This document shows positions 43,108 to 54,018 of a DNA stretch of 64,000 nucleotides, piece by piece. The position numbers and the translations under genes were made by a program. The notes below the pieces were generated by a model, which saw only the letters and a list, made by a program, of their open reading frames with translations, ran no database searches and was not told the origin of the DNA. Source of the stretch: Thinopyrum elongatum (taxonomy: Eukaryota > Streptophyta > Magnoliopsida > Poales > Poaceae); assembly GCA_011799875.1 (NCBI GenBank), contig CM022298.1, forward strand, positions 494,057,180 to 494,121,179, written 5' to 3'. Each line of letters starts with the position of its first letter. The first letter of the stretch is position 1.

Positions 43108-44115
43108 CTAAGTCATTGTACCCCCTCTAGTCATTACTCTAACAGCATGATCATTCATATTATTATTCATTTCATTAAGCAAATCACTTTGAGATTTAGC
43201 AACTTGTTCTAATTGAGTTTGAACCATGGAAGCATGTTTACCTACACCTTTAACATCATTAGCAATTCTAAACAACAAGGCACTCAAACGATCTATCATG
43301 TAGACATTACATTTCAGTTGTTTCATAACATAAGCATTAAAGTGATCTTGCTTGATAATGTAGTTGTAAAATTCATACATGCATTGACTAGGAGACTTAC
43401 TGTAAGGGATATCACCTTCATCAAACTTTATAAGAGAATTTACCTCCACTACCTGTGTCGGGGTGTCTAGACCATGTATTTCTTCAATAGGTGGTAAATT
43501 CTTGACATCTTTAGCTTTAATACAATTTTCTTTCATAGATTTCTTTGCCTCTTGCATATCTTCGGGACTGAGAAATAGAATACCCCTCTTCTTTGGAGTT
43601 GGTTTAGGCGGTGGTTCGGGAAGTGTCCAGTCATTATCATTCCTCAATATATTATTCAATAACTCTTCAGCCTGTTCAATAGTTCGTTCCCTTAAAACAC
43701 ACCCAGCACAACTACCTAAATAGTCCCTAGAAGCATCGGTTAGTCCATTATAAAAGATATCAAGTATTTCATTTTTCTTGTGAGGATGATCAGGCAAAGC
43801 ATTAAGTAACTGGAGAAGCCTCCCCCAAGCTTGAGGGAGATTCTCTTCTTCAATTTGCACAAAGTTAAATATTTCCTGTAAGGCAGCTTGTTTCTTATGA
43901 GCCAGAAAATATTTTCAGAGAACTAATACATCATATCCTGGGGACTGCGTACACAACTAGGAGCAAGAGTATTAAACCATCTCTTAGCATCACCCTTTAG
44001 TGAGAAAGGAAATAACTTAAGTATATAGTAGTAGCAATTTTTTTCCTCCTGAGCAATTAGGGTGGCTATATCATTCAGTTTAGTAAGATGTGCCACAACG
44101 GTTTCGATTTCATAA
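43108..44115 (-). pseudogene. Athila-type gag of copy 2, C-terminal part
   Basis: This is the continuation of gag on the far side of the Copia insertion. 44115-43920 carries the damaged capsid region. The open frame 43860-43108 carries EEENLPQAWGRLLQLLNALP, HKKNEILDIFYNGLTDASRD, IEQAEELLNNILRNDNDWTL, then a Lys-rich linker and IKQDHFNAYVMKQLKCNVYM, ending in MTRGGTMT. Copy 1 has the same blocks. Confidence 0.72.
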
Positions 44116-45772
44116 TGTAGGATCGAAAGTATGTCTAGAGGGGGTGATTAGACTACTTAACCAAATAAAAATCTAGCCTTTTCCAAATTTTAAGTCTTGG
44201 CAGATTTTAGCAACTTAGCACAAGTTAAGCAATCAACCTACACATGCAATTCTAAGAGTATAGCAGCGGAATGTAAATCATTGCATATGAAGGTAAAGGG
44301 GAGGAGTTTGGAGGGAGCAAACGCAATGCAGACACGGAGAATTTTGGCGTGGTTCTGATAGGTGGTGCTATCATACATCCACGTTGATGGAGACTTCAAC
44401 CCACGAAGTGTAATGGTTGCGTGAGTCCATGGAGGGCTCCACCCACGAAGGGTCCACGAAGAAGCAACCTTGTCTATCCCACCATGGCCATCGCCCACGA
44501 AGGACTTGCCTCACTAGGGTAGATCTTCACAAAGTAGGCGATCTCCTTGCCCGTACAAACTCCTTGGTTCAACTCCACAATCTTGACGGAGGCTCCCAAG
44601 TGACACCTAACCAATCTAGGAGACACCACTCTCCAAAAGGTAATAGATGGTGTGTTGATGATGAACTCCTTGCTCTTGTGCTTCAAATGATAGTCTCCCC
44701 AACACTCAACTCTCTCTCATAGATTTGGATATGGTGGAAAGATGATTTGAGTGGAAAGCAACTTGGGGAAGGCTAGAGATCAAGATTCTTGTGGTTGGAT
44801 TGGAATATCTTGGTCTCAACACATGAGTAGGTGGTTCTCTCTCAGAAAATGAATGCTGGAAGTGTAGGCACATTCTGATGGCTCTCCTCTCGAATGGAGG
44901 AAGGGTGGAGGGGTATATATAGCCTCCACACAAAATCTAACCGTTACACACAATTTACCAAACTCGGTGGGACCGAATAGTGAAACTCGGTCAGACCGAT
45001 TTAGTTCAAAAATGTGAACGTTAGGATTTTCGGTGGGACCGACAGGTCAACTCGGTGAGACCATTTTCGTTAGGGTTAGGGCATAACGTAATCTCGGTGA
45101 GACCGATCACATGAACTCGGTGAGACCGATTTCTGTAATAGGCAAACAGAGAGTTGGTCAGGCAAACTCGGTGGGACCGATCGCTCATTTCGATGAGACC
45201 GAAACGTTACGAAGAGGAAACAGAGAGTTTGCATTGCGAACTCGGTGGGACCGATCGCTCATCTCGGTTAGACCGAAACGTTACGAAGGGAAACAAAGAG
45301 TTAGCAATCCCATCTCGGTGAGACCGAGATCCCTATCGGTGAGACCGAACTGATTAGGGTTTCTGGCAGTGGCTATGTCAAATGAACTCGGTGGCGCTGG
45401 ATAGATCAAATCGGTGGGGCCGAGTTTGACTTTTGGTTTGGGACATATGTGGATATGAGAAAGTGGTTGAGGGTTTTGGAGCATATCACTAAGCATTTTG
45501 AGCAAGCAAGCCATTAAGCAACACCTCATCCCCTTTTAATAGTATTGGCTTTCCTATGGACTCAATGTGATCTTGGATCACTAAAATGAAAAGGGTAGAG
45601 TCTTGAGCTTGAGCCAATATATGTCCTTTGCATTTTTAGGGGTCCACATCTCTAGTCCATGCCATGACAATCATTGAACTTTCTGAAATGATCATCTTGA
45701 AAGAGTATTAGTTCAATGAGCTATATGTTGTTAAGAATTACCAAAACCACCCAGGGATTAGTTGCACTTTCA
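44116..45772 (-). repeat. 3' LTR of the 8.3-kb Copia element (1657 bp)
   Basis: The plus strand begins TGTAGGATCGAAAGTATG and ends TAGTTGCACTTTCA. In the element's direction U3 starts at 45772; a palindrome array occupies 45420-44955 and a TATA box (minus CTATATATAC) lies at about 44913-44922. It is nearly identical to the right LTR, apart from base changes and 19 bp of extra length. Confidence 0.92.
44955..45425. repeat. Array of TCGGTnnnACCGA palindromes in the 3' LTR
   Basis: About 14 copies of TCGGT-N3-ACCGA or one-mismatch variants in 470 bp (for example TCGGTGAGACCGA, TCGGTGGGACCGA, TCGGTTAGACCGA), spaced roughly 20-50 bp. The array ends about 40 bp upstream of the LTR TATA box in the element's direction. 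Confidence 0.9.
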
Positions 45773-45786
45773 ATCTCCCCCCTTTT
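45773..45786 (-). other. Polypurine tract of the 8.3-kb Copia element
   Basis: The minus strand reads AAAAGGGGGGAGAT immediately before the 3' LTR start (TGAAAGTGCAAC). This is the plus-strand DNA primer site of LTR retrotransposons. Confidence 0.88.
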
Positions 45787-46262
45787 GGTAATTGATGACA
45801 ACATATAGATCAAAGCTTCGACACATGATAATAAGAATGAAGTATATCGTCGCTTTGAGAAGTATGTGATAAGCAAGAGCTCCCCCTAAATTTGTGCATT
45901 ATTTAAAATTTGCTTTTGAATGCAAATGCACAATCGATTAGGATCATGGGTAACTCTTCCATGTCACATACATCTTGGTGGAGCGCTCAAAATGATGGAA
46001 TATGAAAAATATGCACTCATCACCAAGGCAAAGTGAATGATCATACAAGAGAGATAAATAATGTCATCATATCAAACACAAGACCATAAGTATTTCACAC
46101 ACATAAGCATAGAATATCAACCAAGCAAGCACACAAAAAGTAGCAACGAGAATGGCAAAATGAAGCAAGCACTCTCTCTCGAAGCCTATGATCTATACAC
46201 TTTCTCCCCCTTTGGCAACAAGTTACCAAAAAGCTTGAAAATGCATAGTGCTATGCGTCTCT

Positions 46263-48329
46263 CTAGGCTTGATCTTCAGGAGGCAGTGTAGAGAGGACTC
46301 CAAGAACAAATGCATCTGTTGAGGTTGTTGGAGCTGGTGGAGTTGCAACCGGAGGGGCAACTGAAGCTGTAGCTGCAGGTGCTGACGCAGTAGCTCTTGT
46401 ACCTGTCACAGGCATTGCTGCAGATCTCTGTGCCCTAGGCACTCTCTGAAAAGCACTTGTGGTAGCTTTCCCTTTCCTCTCTTCAGCTTCTTCCTGGAGC
46501 TGCTCAACAGCTGTCTGCATCTCTGTCACCTTCAAGTCCAGATCATAAAACTTTGTTTCAATGATCCTCTCTAGGCTCTCTTGATTCTGAGTCAGGGTGG
46601 CCAAACCTTTCTCAATCCTCAAAGTTGCTTGAATGAGATAGCTAAGTTGATTTTGTTTTGACTTGAGAAAAACTTGAGATGCCTCTTCAACACTTGGCAT
46701 CTTGGCTGCCTTATCTGCCTTTGCTTTCTCCCTCTTCTCTTGAGCCTCTACTGATGTAGGATCTTCAGCATCCATGACAACTGTGTTGTCCTCAAATTCA
46801 GGTCTCAAGGGAAGGTGTTCTTTATCCAACAAATATGTGCCTGTGCCCATCTTGGAGTTGATGAGCATCTGGATATGTGGAGCATACCCACATGATCTCT
46901 TCTGGTCTGCAGCTGTCCTCTTGATTGTCTCAACAATCAAACTCATCACCTTAAACTTCTGGGGCACATCAAACAACAGAAGCAAATTGATGGAGTGGCC
47001 TCTGATCATCCTGTGATCTCCTGATTTGGGCAACAAGGTGTGCCTCAAGATGGTGCTAATAGTGGCCAGTCCATATAATAGATAATATACAGAGCCTAGC
47101 TTGTGAGTCTCCAAGGCCTTGTCAGGAATCTCCTTAAACATGTTGGCCATGGAGTTGTGATCTTTCTTTCTCTTGGCATAGACATCTATGTCATCCTCAA
47201 GCTCTGCAGGGGCATTGATCAGCTTGGCCCACTCAGCAACTATTGATTGGTACCTTGTACCTTCATACATCCATACAATCCTTCCATCTGGATAGAAATG
47301 AGCTGTAGAATAGAATTGCATAATGAGCTCATCATTCCACTTGGTAAGCTTCTGACCCACAAAAGTGTCTAATCCATTGAGTCTGAAACTTTCATGCACT
47401 CCTGGGAAGTGGTCTACATTCTTGTCGATGTATTCCCAGTCTACCCACTTCATGTCACACACTATGGGTTTCTTATCCAAAAGAATTGTCTCATAGAAGT
47501 CCTGCTGCTCCTTGGTGTGAAATCTATAGTCCACAGCAGTCCTTCTCCTCACAGCATATGGATCTGATTGTCTCCATAATCTGAGACCTGCATCCTTCCT
47601 TGCTTTCATATTCTCAGCCACTGGATGATTGTCATCATGGTCAGGGATCTTTGGCTTTAGCTTCCTGAGCACTTGGGCTTCTTCTTCATCTTCCACTTCA
47701 GGCACTGGGGCCTTGTTCTTTTCAGCAGCTGGTATGTTTCTTGTGCTTCTCTTTGGTGCAGACTTAGAAGCTTGAGCAGTAGACTTGGGGGCAGTCTTGG
47801 GCTTTGCTGAAGCAGCCCCAGACTTGATGGCATCCCCCATCAACTTTTGAGCTTTGGGTGCTGCTGCAGCATCCTCTTCTTCATCTTCTTCTTCATCCTC
47901 AGCTGGGTCTCTCATCATAGAGGGTCTGCCAATTACTCTGGCTATTGTCTTCTTGACCCTTTCCTTTCTCTTCTTGCCCTCACCAGTCTCCTCAACAGTT
48001 TATTTGGAGGCTTCAAGAGTTGAGGCTCTGGCCTTAGACATGGACACTCTCTTGGCAGGAGCTTTCTTGTGCAACACAGGCTTGGTTGCAGCAGCAGCAG
48101 CATATTCCTTTTTTAGCACCTTCTTCTTGGAGCTGACTTCCTCCTTAGCAGCAACATAGTCTTCATCTTCAGAATCAGAATTTCTCTTTCTCCTCTGCCT
48201 AGTAGCAGCCTTAGGCAAGTTGCTAGGAGTACTTCTGCTACCATCCTCATAGCTGTCAAAGGGACTAGTGCCCTCACTTAGATTCACTTGCTCCTCAGAC
48301 CTGTTCTGGCTATCACTTTGATCAAACAT
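46263..48329 (-). pseudogene. Gene 2 of the 8.3-kb Copia element: plant-transposon-domain protein with one stop
   Basis: From the ATG at 48329 (MFDQSDSQNRSEEQVNLSEG) one frame runs 688 codons plus a stop, interrupted only by a TAA at 48000-48002. The N-terminus is Ser/Glu/Lys-rich with nuclear-localisation-like KKRK and TRQRRKR, followed by acidic and Pro/Ala-rich stretches. The conserved domain follows the acidic part (DFYETILLDKKPIVCDMKWV; KWNDELIMQFYSTAHF; WMYEGTRYQSIVAEWAKLIN; YYLLYGLATISTILRHTLLP). I believe it is the 'putative plant transposon protein' domain. A coiled coil follows (ATLRIEKGLATLTQNQESLE), then an Ala/Pro-rich tail. A possible promoter lies at 49030. Function unknown; the same gene occurs in the two other Copia elements here. 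Confidence 0.65.
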
Positions 48330-48469
48330 TCTGGCACTGCAAACTGAAAGCTACCCTGTGAATAGTTATAGATGAGATAGAGTGGATGAGCATCACAAAG
48401 TGCAGAGATTTTGCAAAACAATTGAGTCAAAAATTTAGTTTTAGTTTTCCACAGAAAGCATTTCGGAGC

Positions 48470-48700
48470 TACCGATTTGTTAAACTCGATGCCACCGAAG
48501 CAATGTTGGAGTCTGAACTAGTGAGATCGGTCAGACCGAGACACAGTTCGGTGAGTCCGAGATTGCTAGGGTTTCACTGAGAGTTGAACTCGGTCACACC
48601 AATTTGCAACTTTCGGTTAGACCAAAAGTTACAAGTGCAATGGCCTAAGCCAAATCGGTGAGACCGATTTCTACAACTCGGTCAGTCCGAGATGAGTTCG
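48470..48700. repeat. Palindrome array between internal promoter and gene 2
   Basis: About eight TCGGTnnnACCGA-like motifs, several with one mismatch (TCGGTCAGACCGA, TCGGTGAGTCCGA, TCGGTGAGACCGA), lie in the presumed leader just upstream of the gene-2 ATG. Confidence 0.8.
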
Positions 48701-49029
48701 GCGGAAACCTAACCCTAAATTTTCGAATCAAAACTAATCTAAAGGAAGTTTGCGTTGTATAGATTGATCTCATACGTGGTAAGAATCTTGGCATTGTCTT
48801 TGTGCTAAGAATCGGAGGTAAAGGTTGCACAAAGGGTCGAACTCATACCCTAACATGGCGATGAGCTCGCTACGGCGGCAACGGCGGTGTAGATTTCCAT
48901 TGACGGCGGCGGAGACCAGCGGCAGGGGGTTGCTGGCAACAAGAGGACGATCCAGAGACCCGAGTCGGCAGAGCAGGACACGCGCGGGCGAAAAGGTTTC
49001 GGAGAAATTTCCAAAATTTGACCCGTCGG

Positions 49030-49037
49030 TATATATA
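49030..49037 (-). promoter_or_regulatory. Internal TATA box in front of gene 2 (8.3-kb element)
   Basis: The minus strand reads GGATATATATACC. It lies about 700 bp upstream of the ATG, followed by a GC-rich leader (about 49010-48840) and flanked by palindrome arrays on both sides. The position matches those in the two related elements. Confidence 0.55.
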
Positions 49038-49044
49038 TCCTGAC

Positions 49045-49270
49045 CCTGTCGGTGTGACCGAGTGGAACAACTCGGTGGCACCGAGATGCAGAATCGCAAG
49101 CGGTTACTGCAACTCGGTATGACCAAATGGTTCTAATCGGTTGCACCGAGATTAAAAACCTAGATCAACTCAGTGAACTCGGTATGACCGAAAAGGACGA
49201 ATCGGTCAGACCGAAATGCACAGAGAGGTTTTGGAAGTTTAAGTCTATGACAAATCGGTGACTACGAGTG
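49045..49270. repeat. Palindrome array upstream of the internal promoter
   Basis: About seven TCGGTnnnACCGA-type motifs (TCGGTGTGACCGA, TCGGTGGCACCGA, TCGGTTGCACCGA, TCGGTATGACCGA, TCGGTCAGACCGA) directly upstream of the internal TATA box in the element's direction. 49271-50086 has no recognisable gene. Confidence 0.85.
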
Positions 49271-50086
49271 CTCCTCACCCAGAGGGTTCGAATCTGACTT
49301 GATCAAACTTTGTGATGTAGCATGAATAGAGTTTGAGACGAGAAAAGCATAGATAGCTAAAGGAAGTTCTTAGGCATTCTTACCCATCCATTTGGCAAAA
49401 GAAACAGATCAAACAATCAAAGCAACAAATGGATGTCCTCGAATGAGAAAAATATGCAACCAACATGCTCACACAATAAAATGGCAAATGAAATATGTGA
49501 CAAAGCATGCACAAACACTCTAGCATCTATCAAGCAATTGGTGATGACTAGATCATCTATATATGAGTATATTGACTTAGGAGTCAAATGAGAACATTTG
49601 ATCATAGGTCATACACATCGTTTAAGCACAAGTGGGGTTACCACTTTTACATAAAGCATTGTTGTGTTCACACCATTAGAGTTGCTTTAGCTCAATTCTT
49701 AGAGTAAAGCTCCCCCTAGATGTGATATCCCCCCTAAGAGGGATGAACTAACCTTGGGCTTTGTCGATGATGACTTCATGTAGATGTTGAAGATGTGGAT
49801 GCTCAATTTTGATGTAGATCATTTGGAGCAATCCATTGGAGTGAGTTGCACTTTCAATACCTACATGGGTTAGTCCCACAAGGAACAAATAAGGATATCC
49901 GTAGACATAGAGTGAAGTACACACAAGATGATATCCATGAAAGCATTAGGTTACCTTGTCCCTTGTTTTACCAACAAGAGGGTTTGTGACTCCTTGAACT
50001 AGTGCAAGATGTGGAAGATGATTGCACTTGTTCTTGCCAAAATGATATGAGTGAAATATGTTGGCGGAGTCACCCTCAAGAATTCT

Positions 50087-50740
50087 CTAGTTCCTCTTCT
50101 TCGGGATCCACATCATCTTGATGGGAATCCTTGGAGTTGTAGTCGTACTTGATGAAGTAGAACTTGATGTAGTCTTGGGAACCCACTTGACCAAGGCCTT
50201 AGGAGCTTCTTCAAATGCATCAATCTCCTCTTGAAGATTGTCCTTGCCTTTTTGCTTGAGGTCTTGTGGTGGAAGATCATCTTGAGCTTGTGTCCCCTCG
50301 AAGGAAGTAGGATCATACTTCTCTTGTTGAGGAACAAACTTCATCTTGGGGTATTGATCTTCTTCCCACTCAACTCCATTAGCATTGAACTTTCGTTCAA
50401 AACCAACACCTAGATTCTTCCGGTGCCTTCCTTGCTTGCGTACAATTTCCTTTGCATTCTCAAGACGGCTGATTTTGTTGAATTCTTCGGGGCACAATCC
50501 GTTGAAGAGGATATCGCAAGCTTGAGCTTTGTATTGCAACATCTTCAATTCTTCCACGGTAGCTTCACGATTCGGTTCTTTCCCATCGAAGAATTCACCT
50601 TGCAAGCCAATACACACAATAGCCCAAACGGCGGGGTTATGTCCAAGAATGTGCATTTTCATCTTATGCTTCCAACTAGCAAAATTAGTACCATCAAAGT
50701 AAGGACCTCTACGGTGGTAATTTCCCTCGCTAGACGCCAT
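50087..50740 (-). CDS. Copia gag with a large in-frame internal deletion
   Basis: The start is the ATG at 50740 (MASSEGNYHRRGPYFDGTNF), 71 bp after the PBS; 217 codons, no stop. The N-terminal block (NFASWKHKMKMHILG; CDILFNGLCPEEFNKIS) is that of Copia gag. After RLENAKEI it jumps to VRKQGRHRKN, which in the related element at 55683-57869 lies 510 codons further on. The capsid core, the CCHC knuckle and the RS-rich region are therefore missing. The junction sits on a shared AAATT. The C-terminus MMWIPKK matches the full-length relative. The frame is open, but the product cannot form a normal capsid by itself. Confidence 0.75.
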   Translation of the reverse strand: MASSEGNYHRRGPYFDGTNFASWKHKMKMHILGHNPAVWAIVCIGLQGEFFDGKEPNREATVEELKMLQYKAQACDILFNGLCPEEFNKISRLENAKEIVRKQGRHRKNLGVGFERKFNANGVEWEEDQYPKMKFVPQQEKYDPTSFEGTQAQDDLPPQDLKQKGKDNLQEEIDAFEEAPKALVKWVPKTTSSSTSSSTTTTPRIPIKMMWIPKKRN

Positions 50741-50810
50741 ACTCTCCTAGGTTGTGAAACCAAGGCTATGATCACCAAATCTATGGAAATCAAGGCAAAT
50801 GGAGACCAAA

Positions 50811-50822
50811 GCTCTGATACCA
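50811..50822 (-). other. Primer-binding site, initiator tRNA-Met type (8.3-kb element)
   Basis: The minus strand reads TGGTATCAGAGC two bases inside the 5' LTR. Confidence 0.93.
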
Positions 50823-50824
50823 CT

Positions 50825-52462
50825 TGTAGGATCGAAAGTATGTCTAGAGAGGGGTGATTAGACTACTTGACCAAATAAAAAATCCAGCCTTTTCCAAATT
50901 TTAAGTCTTGGCAGATTTTAGCAACTTAGCACAAGTCAAGCAATCAACCTACACATGCAATTCTAAGAGTATACCAGCGGAATGTAAATCATTGCATATG
51001 AAGGTAAAGGGGAGGAGTTTGGAGGGAGCAAACGCAATGTAGACACGGAGATTTTTGGCGTGGTTCCGATAGGTGGTGCTATCGTACGTCCACGTTGATG
51101 GAGACTTCAACCCACGAAGGGTAATGGTTGCGTGAGTCCACGGAGGGCTCCACACACGAAGGGTCCACGAAGAAGCAACCTTGTCTATCCCACCATGGCC
51201 ATCGCCCACGAAGGACTTGCCTCACTAGGGTAGATCTTCATGAAGTAGGCGATCTCCTTGCCCGTACAAACTCCTTGGTTCAACTCCACAATCTTGACGG
51301 AGGCTCCCAAGGGACACCTAACCAATCTAGGAGACACCACTCTCCAAAAGGTAATAGATGGTGTGTTGATGATGAACTCCTTGCTCTTGTGCTTCAACTG
51401 ATAGTCTCCCCAACACTCAACTCTCTCTCACAGATTTGGATATGGTGCAAAGATGATTTGAGTGGAAAGCAACTTGGGGAAGGCTAGAGATCAAGATTCT
51501 TGTGGTTGGATTGAAATATCTTGGTCTCAACACATGAGTAGGTGGTTCTCTCTCAGAAAATGAATGCTGGAAGTGTAGGCACGTTCTGATGGCTCTCCTC
51601 TCGAATGGAGGAAGAGTGGAGGGGTATATATAGCCTCCACACAAAATCTAACCGTTACACACAATTTACCAAACTTGGTGGGACCGAATAGTGAAACTCG
51701 GTCAGACCGATTTAGTTCAAAAATGTGAACGTTAGGATTTTTGGTGGGACCGACATGTCAACTCGGTGAGACCGATTTCGTTAGGGTTAGGGCATAACGT
51801 AATCTCGGTGAGACCGATCACATGAACTCGGTGAGACCGATTTCTGTAATAGGCAAACAGAGAGTTGGTCAGGCAAACTCGGTGGGACTGATCGCTCATT
51901 TTGGTGAGACCGAAACATTGCAAAGAGGAAACAGAGAGTTTGCATTGCGAACCCGGTGGGACCGATCGCTCATATCGGTTAGACCGAAACGTTACAAAGG
52001 GAAACAGAGAGTTAGCAATCCCATCTCGGTGAGACCAAACTGATTAGGGTTTCTGGCAGTGGCTATGTCAAATGAACTCGGTGGCGTCGGATAGATCAAA
52101 TCGGTGGGGCCGAGTTTGAATTTTGGTTTGGGACATATGTGGATATGAGAAAGTGGTTGAGGGTTTTGGAGCATACCACTAAGCATTTTGAGCAAGCAAG
52201 CCATTAAGCAACACCTCGTCCCCTTTTAATAGTATTGGCTTTCCTATGGACTCAATGTGATCTTGGATCACTAAAATGAAAAGAGTAGAGTCTTGAGCTT
52301 GAGCCAATATATGTCCTTTGCATTTTGAGGGGTCCACATCTCTAGTCCATGCCATGCCAATAATTGAACTTTCTGAAATGATCATCTTGAAAGAGTATTA
52401 GTTCAATGAGCTATATGTTGTTAAGAATTACCAAAACCACCCAGGGAATAGTTGCACTTTCA
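50825..52462 (-). repeat. 5' LTR of the 8.3-kb Copia element (1638 bp)
   Basis: Ends are TGTAGGATCGAAAGTATG and TAGTTGCACTTTCA. The TATA box is at about 51624-51632 (minus strand) and the palindrome array at about 51665-52115. Compared with the 3' LTR it lacks one palindrome unit near 52030. Confidence 0.92.
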
Positions 52463-53061
52463 CATAACCATGGAAAGGATCAGATTCAACCAAAGTAATT
52501 AACTTAGGATCGACAGAGAATTCATAATCCTCATCAGTAACAAAGATAGGTGAAGTACAAACTTAGGATCATATTTCATTCTAGCATTCAGAGATTTTCT
52601 TTCAACTTGACTAATAACTTCTTGAGATCATCTCAATCATTACAAGCAAGAAAGTCCTTAGCTATTTCTCCATCCATAACATAACCCTCAGGTATCTTAG
52701 GCAATTCATATCTAGGAGAACTAGGTCTAATAGGTGAATTATAATCTTCAGTTTCAATAATTTCATCAGTTTCAGCATTCTCAAATTCTTTAGCTTTAGC
52801 AAGTTGTTCATCAAGAAATTCACCTAGTGGCATAGTATCATCAAGCAAAGTACTAGCATCATCAGAAGCATCATTCATAGAAGAAGTAGCATCATAAATT
52901 ACTTGCGACATATCAGAATTAATAGCATGTGGTGGTGTTGCAAACTTACTCAAAATAGAAGGTGAATCAAGTATAGAGCTAGATGGCAGTTCCTTACCTC
53001 CCCTCGTCTTAGAGGGAACGATCTTGGTGCTATCATCCTTAAGATTCCTCAGAGTGATCAA
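52463..53061 (-). pseudogene. Athila-type gag of copy 2, N-terminal part
   Basis: The start is the ATG at 53061 (MITLRNLKDDSTKIVPSKTR). It is open to a stop near 52635 and contains TMPLGEFLDEQLAKAKEFEN and RYELPKIPEGYVMDGEIAKD. Frameshifts follow, and the Copia insertion cuts it at 52462. It aligns block by block with copy 1 (40346-39700). Confidence 0.75.
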
Positions 53062-53101
53062 CAGATATAAATCCCAAGTGACTCAGCAAATAGAGCTATG
53101 C

Positions 53102-53119
53102 TCCCCGGCAACGGCGCCA
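53102..53119 (-). other. Primer-binding site, tRNA-Asp type (Gypsy copy 2)
   Basis: The plus strand TCCCCGGCAACGGCGCCA is an exact match to the 3' end of plant tRNA-Asp including CCA, so the minus strand carries the PBS. Eleven bases separate it from the LTR. Confidence 0.9.
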
Positions 53120-53130
53120 GAAAAAGGTCT

Positions 53131-53764
53131 TGATAACCCACAAGTATAGGGGATTGCAACAGTTTTCGAGGGTAGAGTATTCAACCCAAATTTATTGTTT
53201 TGACACAAGGGGAGCCAAAGAATATTTGCAAGTATTAGCAGTTGAGTTGTCAATTCAAGCACACCTGGAGAACTAAATATGTGCAGCAAAGTGACTAGTA
53301 GCACAGTAATATGATAGTTTGATAGCAGTGGTAATAATAGCAATAGTATCGGTAACGGTAGCAGTAAAGTTTTGTAGCAATTGCGACACAACAACAAAAG
53401 TAGTAACTTAGCAAAGATCAATATGTGAAAAGCTCGTAGGCATTGGATCGGTGATGATAATTATGTTGGATGGCATTCATCATGTAAGAGTTACAACCTA
53501 GGGCGACACAGAACTAGCTCGATCAATGTAATGTAGGCATGTATTCTGTATATAGTCATACGTGCTTATGATAAGAACTTGCATGACATCTTTTGTCCTA
53601 CCCTCCCATGGTAGCAGGGTCCATAAGGAAACTAAGGGATATTAAGGCCTCATTTTACTAGAGAACCGGAACAAAGCATTAACACATAGTGAATACATGA
53701 ACTCCTCAAACTATGGTAATCACCGGATATAATCCCAATTATTGTCACCTTGGGGTATGCGGAT
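53131..53764 (-). repeat. Partial LTR of Gypsy copy 2
   Basis: Homologous to 40416-41045 of copy 1. It is broken after GGTATGCGGAT, where copy 1 continues CATAACACATAG. The candidate duplication is CGGAT (53760-53764) for the inserted Copia-type LTR. Confidence 0.82.
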
Positions 53765-54018
53765 TGAAAGCACAAGTGCTCCCTGGGTGATTTTGGTAAT
53801 TAATGTCAACATATCTTTTGTTGGACTAATAGTTTTATCCAGTACATTTCAGATAAGTCCAACAATCGAGTGGCAAGGATAAGAGGATGTGAAACCCCTT
53901 CAAAATGCTAAGGATAAAGATTGGCATTAGCTCAAACTCTTCATTTCTATTTTAGTGATCCAAGATCACATTGAGTCTATAGGAAAGCCAATACTATTAA
54001 AAGGGGATGAGGTGTTGC
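53765..54018 (+). repeat. Fragment of a Copia-type LTR related to the next element
   Basis: It begins TGAAAGCACAAGTGCTCCCT and follows the order of the neighbouring LTR (TGCTAAGGATA, GATCCAAGATCACATTGAGT, AAAAGGGGATGAGGTGTTGC) but is clearly diverged. It is cut after GTTGC, where the next Copia element begins. Its rest should lie right of the window. Confidence 0.72.

Larger units (their letters stand above)
44116..52462 (-). mobile_element. Complete non-autonomous Copia-type LTR retrotransposon, 8347 bp
   Basis: It is flanked by the 5-bp duplication CATAA (44111-44115 and 52463-52467). Left LTR 44116-45772, right LTR 50825-52462. An initiator tRNA-Met PBS lies at 50811-50822 and a polypurine tract (minus AAAAGGGGGGAGAT) at 45773-45786. 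On the minus strand it carries gag (50740-50087) with a 1.53-kb deletion and a second gene (48329-46263). No integrase, reverse transcriptase or protease is present, so it would need enzymes in trans, most simply from a SIRE/Maximus-like relative. Removing it and one CATAA restores the Gypsy gag sequence seen in copy 1. Confidence 0.9.
41808..53764 (-). mobile_element. Athila-lineage Gypsy copy 2, host of the nested Copia element
   Basis: The minus direction gives a partial LTR (53764 to 53131), an exact tRNA-Asp PBS (53102-53119), gag from 53061, interruption by the Copia element at 52462-44116, then gag again (44115 to 43108), an acidic linker and the protease (to 41984). Copy 1 then abuts at 41807. 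The LTR is cut at 53764 by a Copia-type LTR fragment, so the remainder should lie right of the window. It is the oldest visible layer on this side. Confidence 0.75.
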
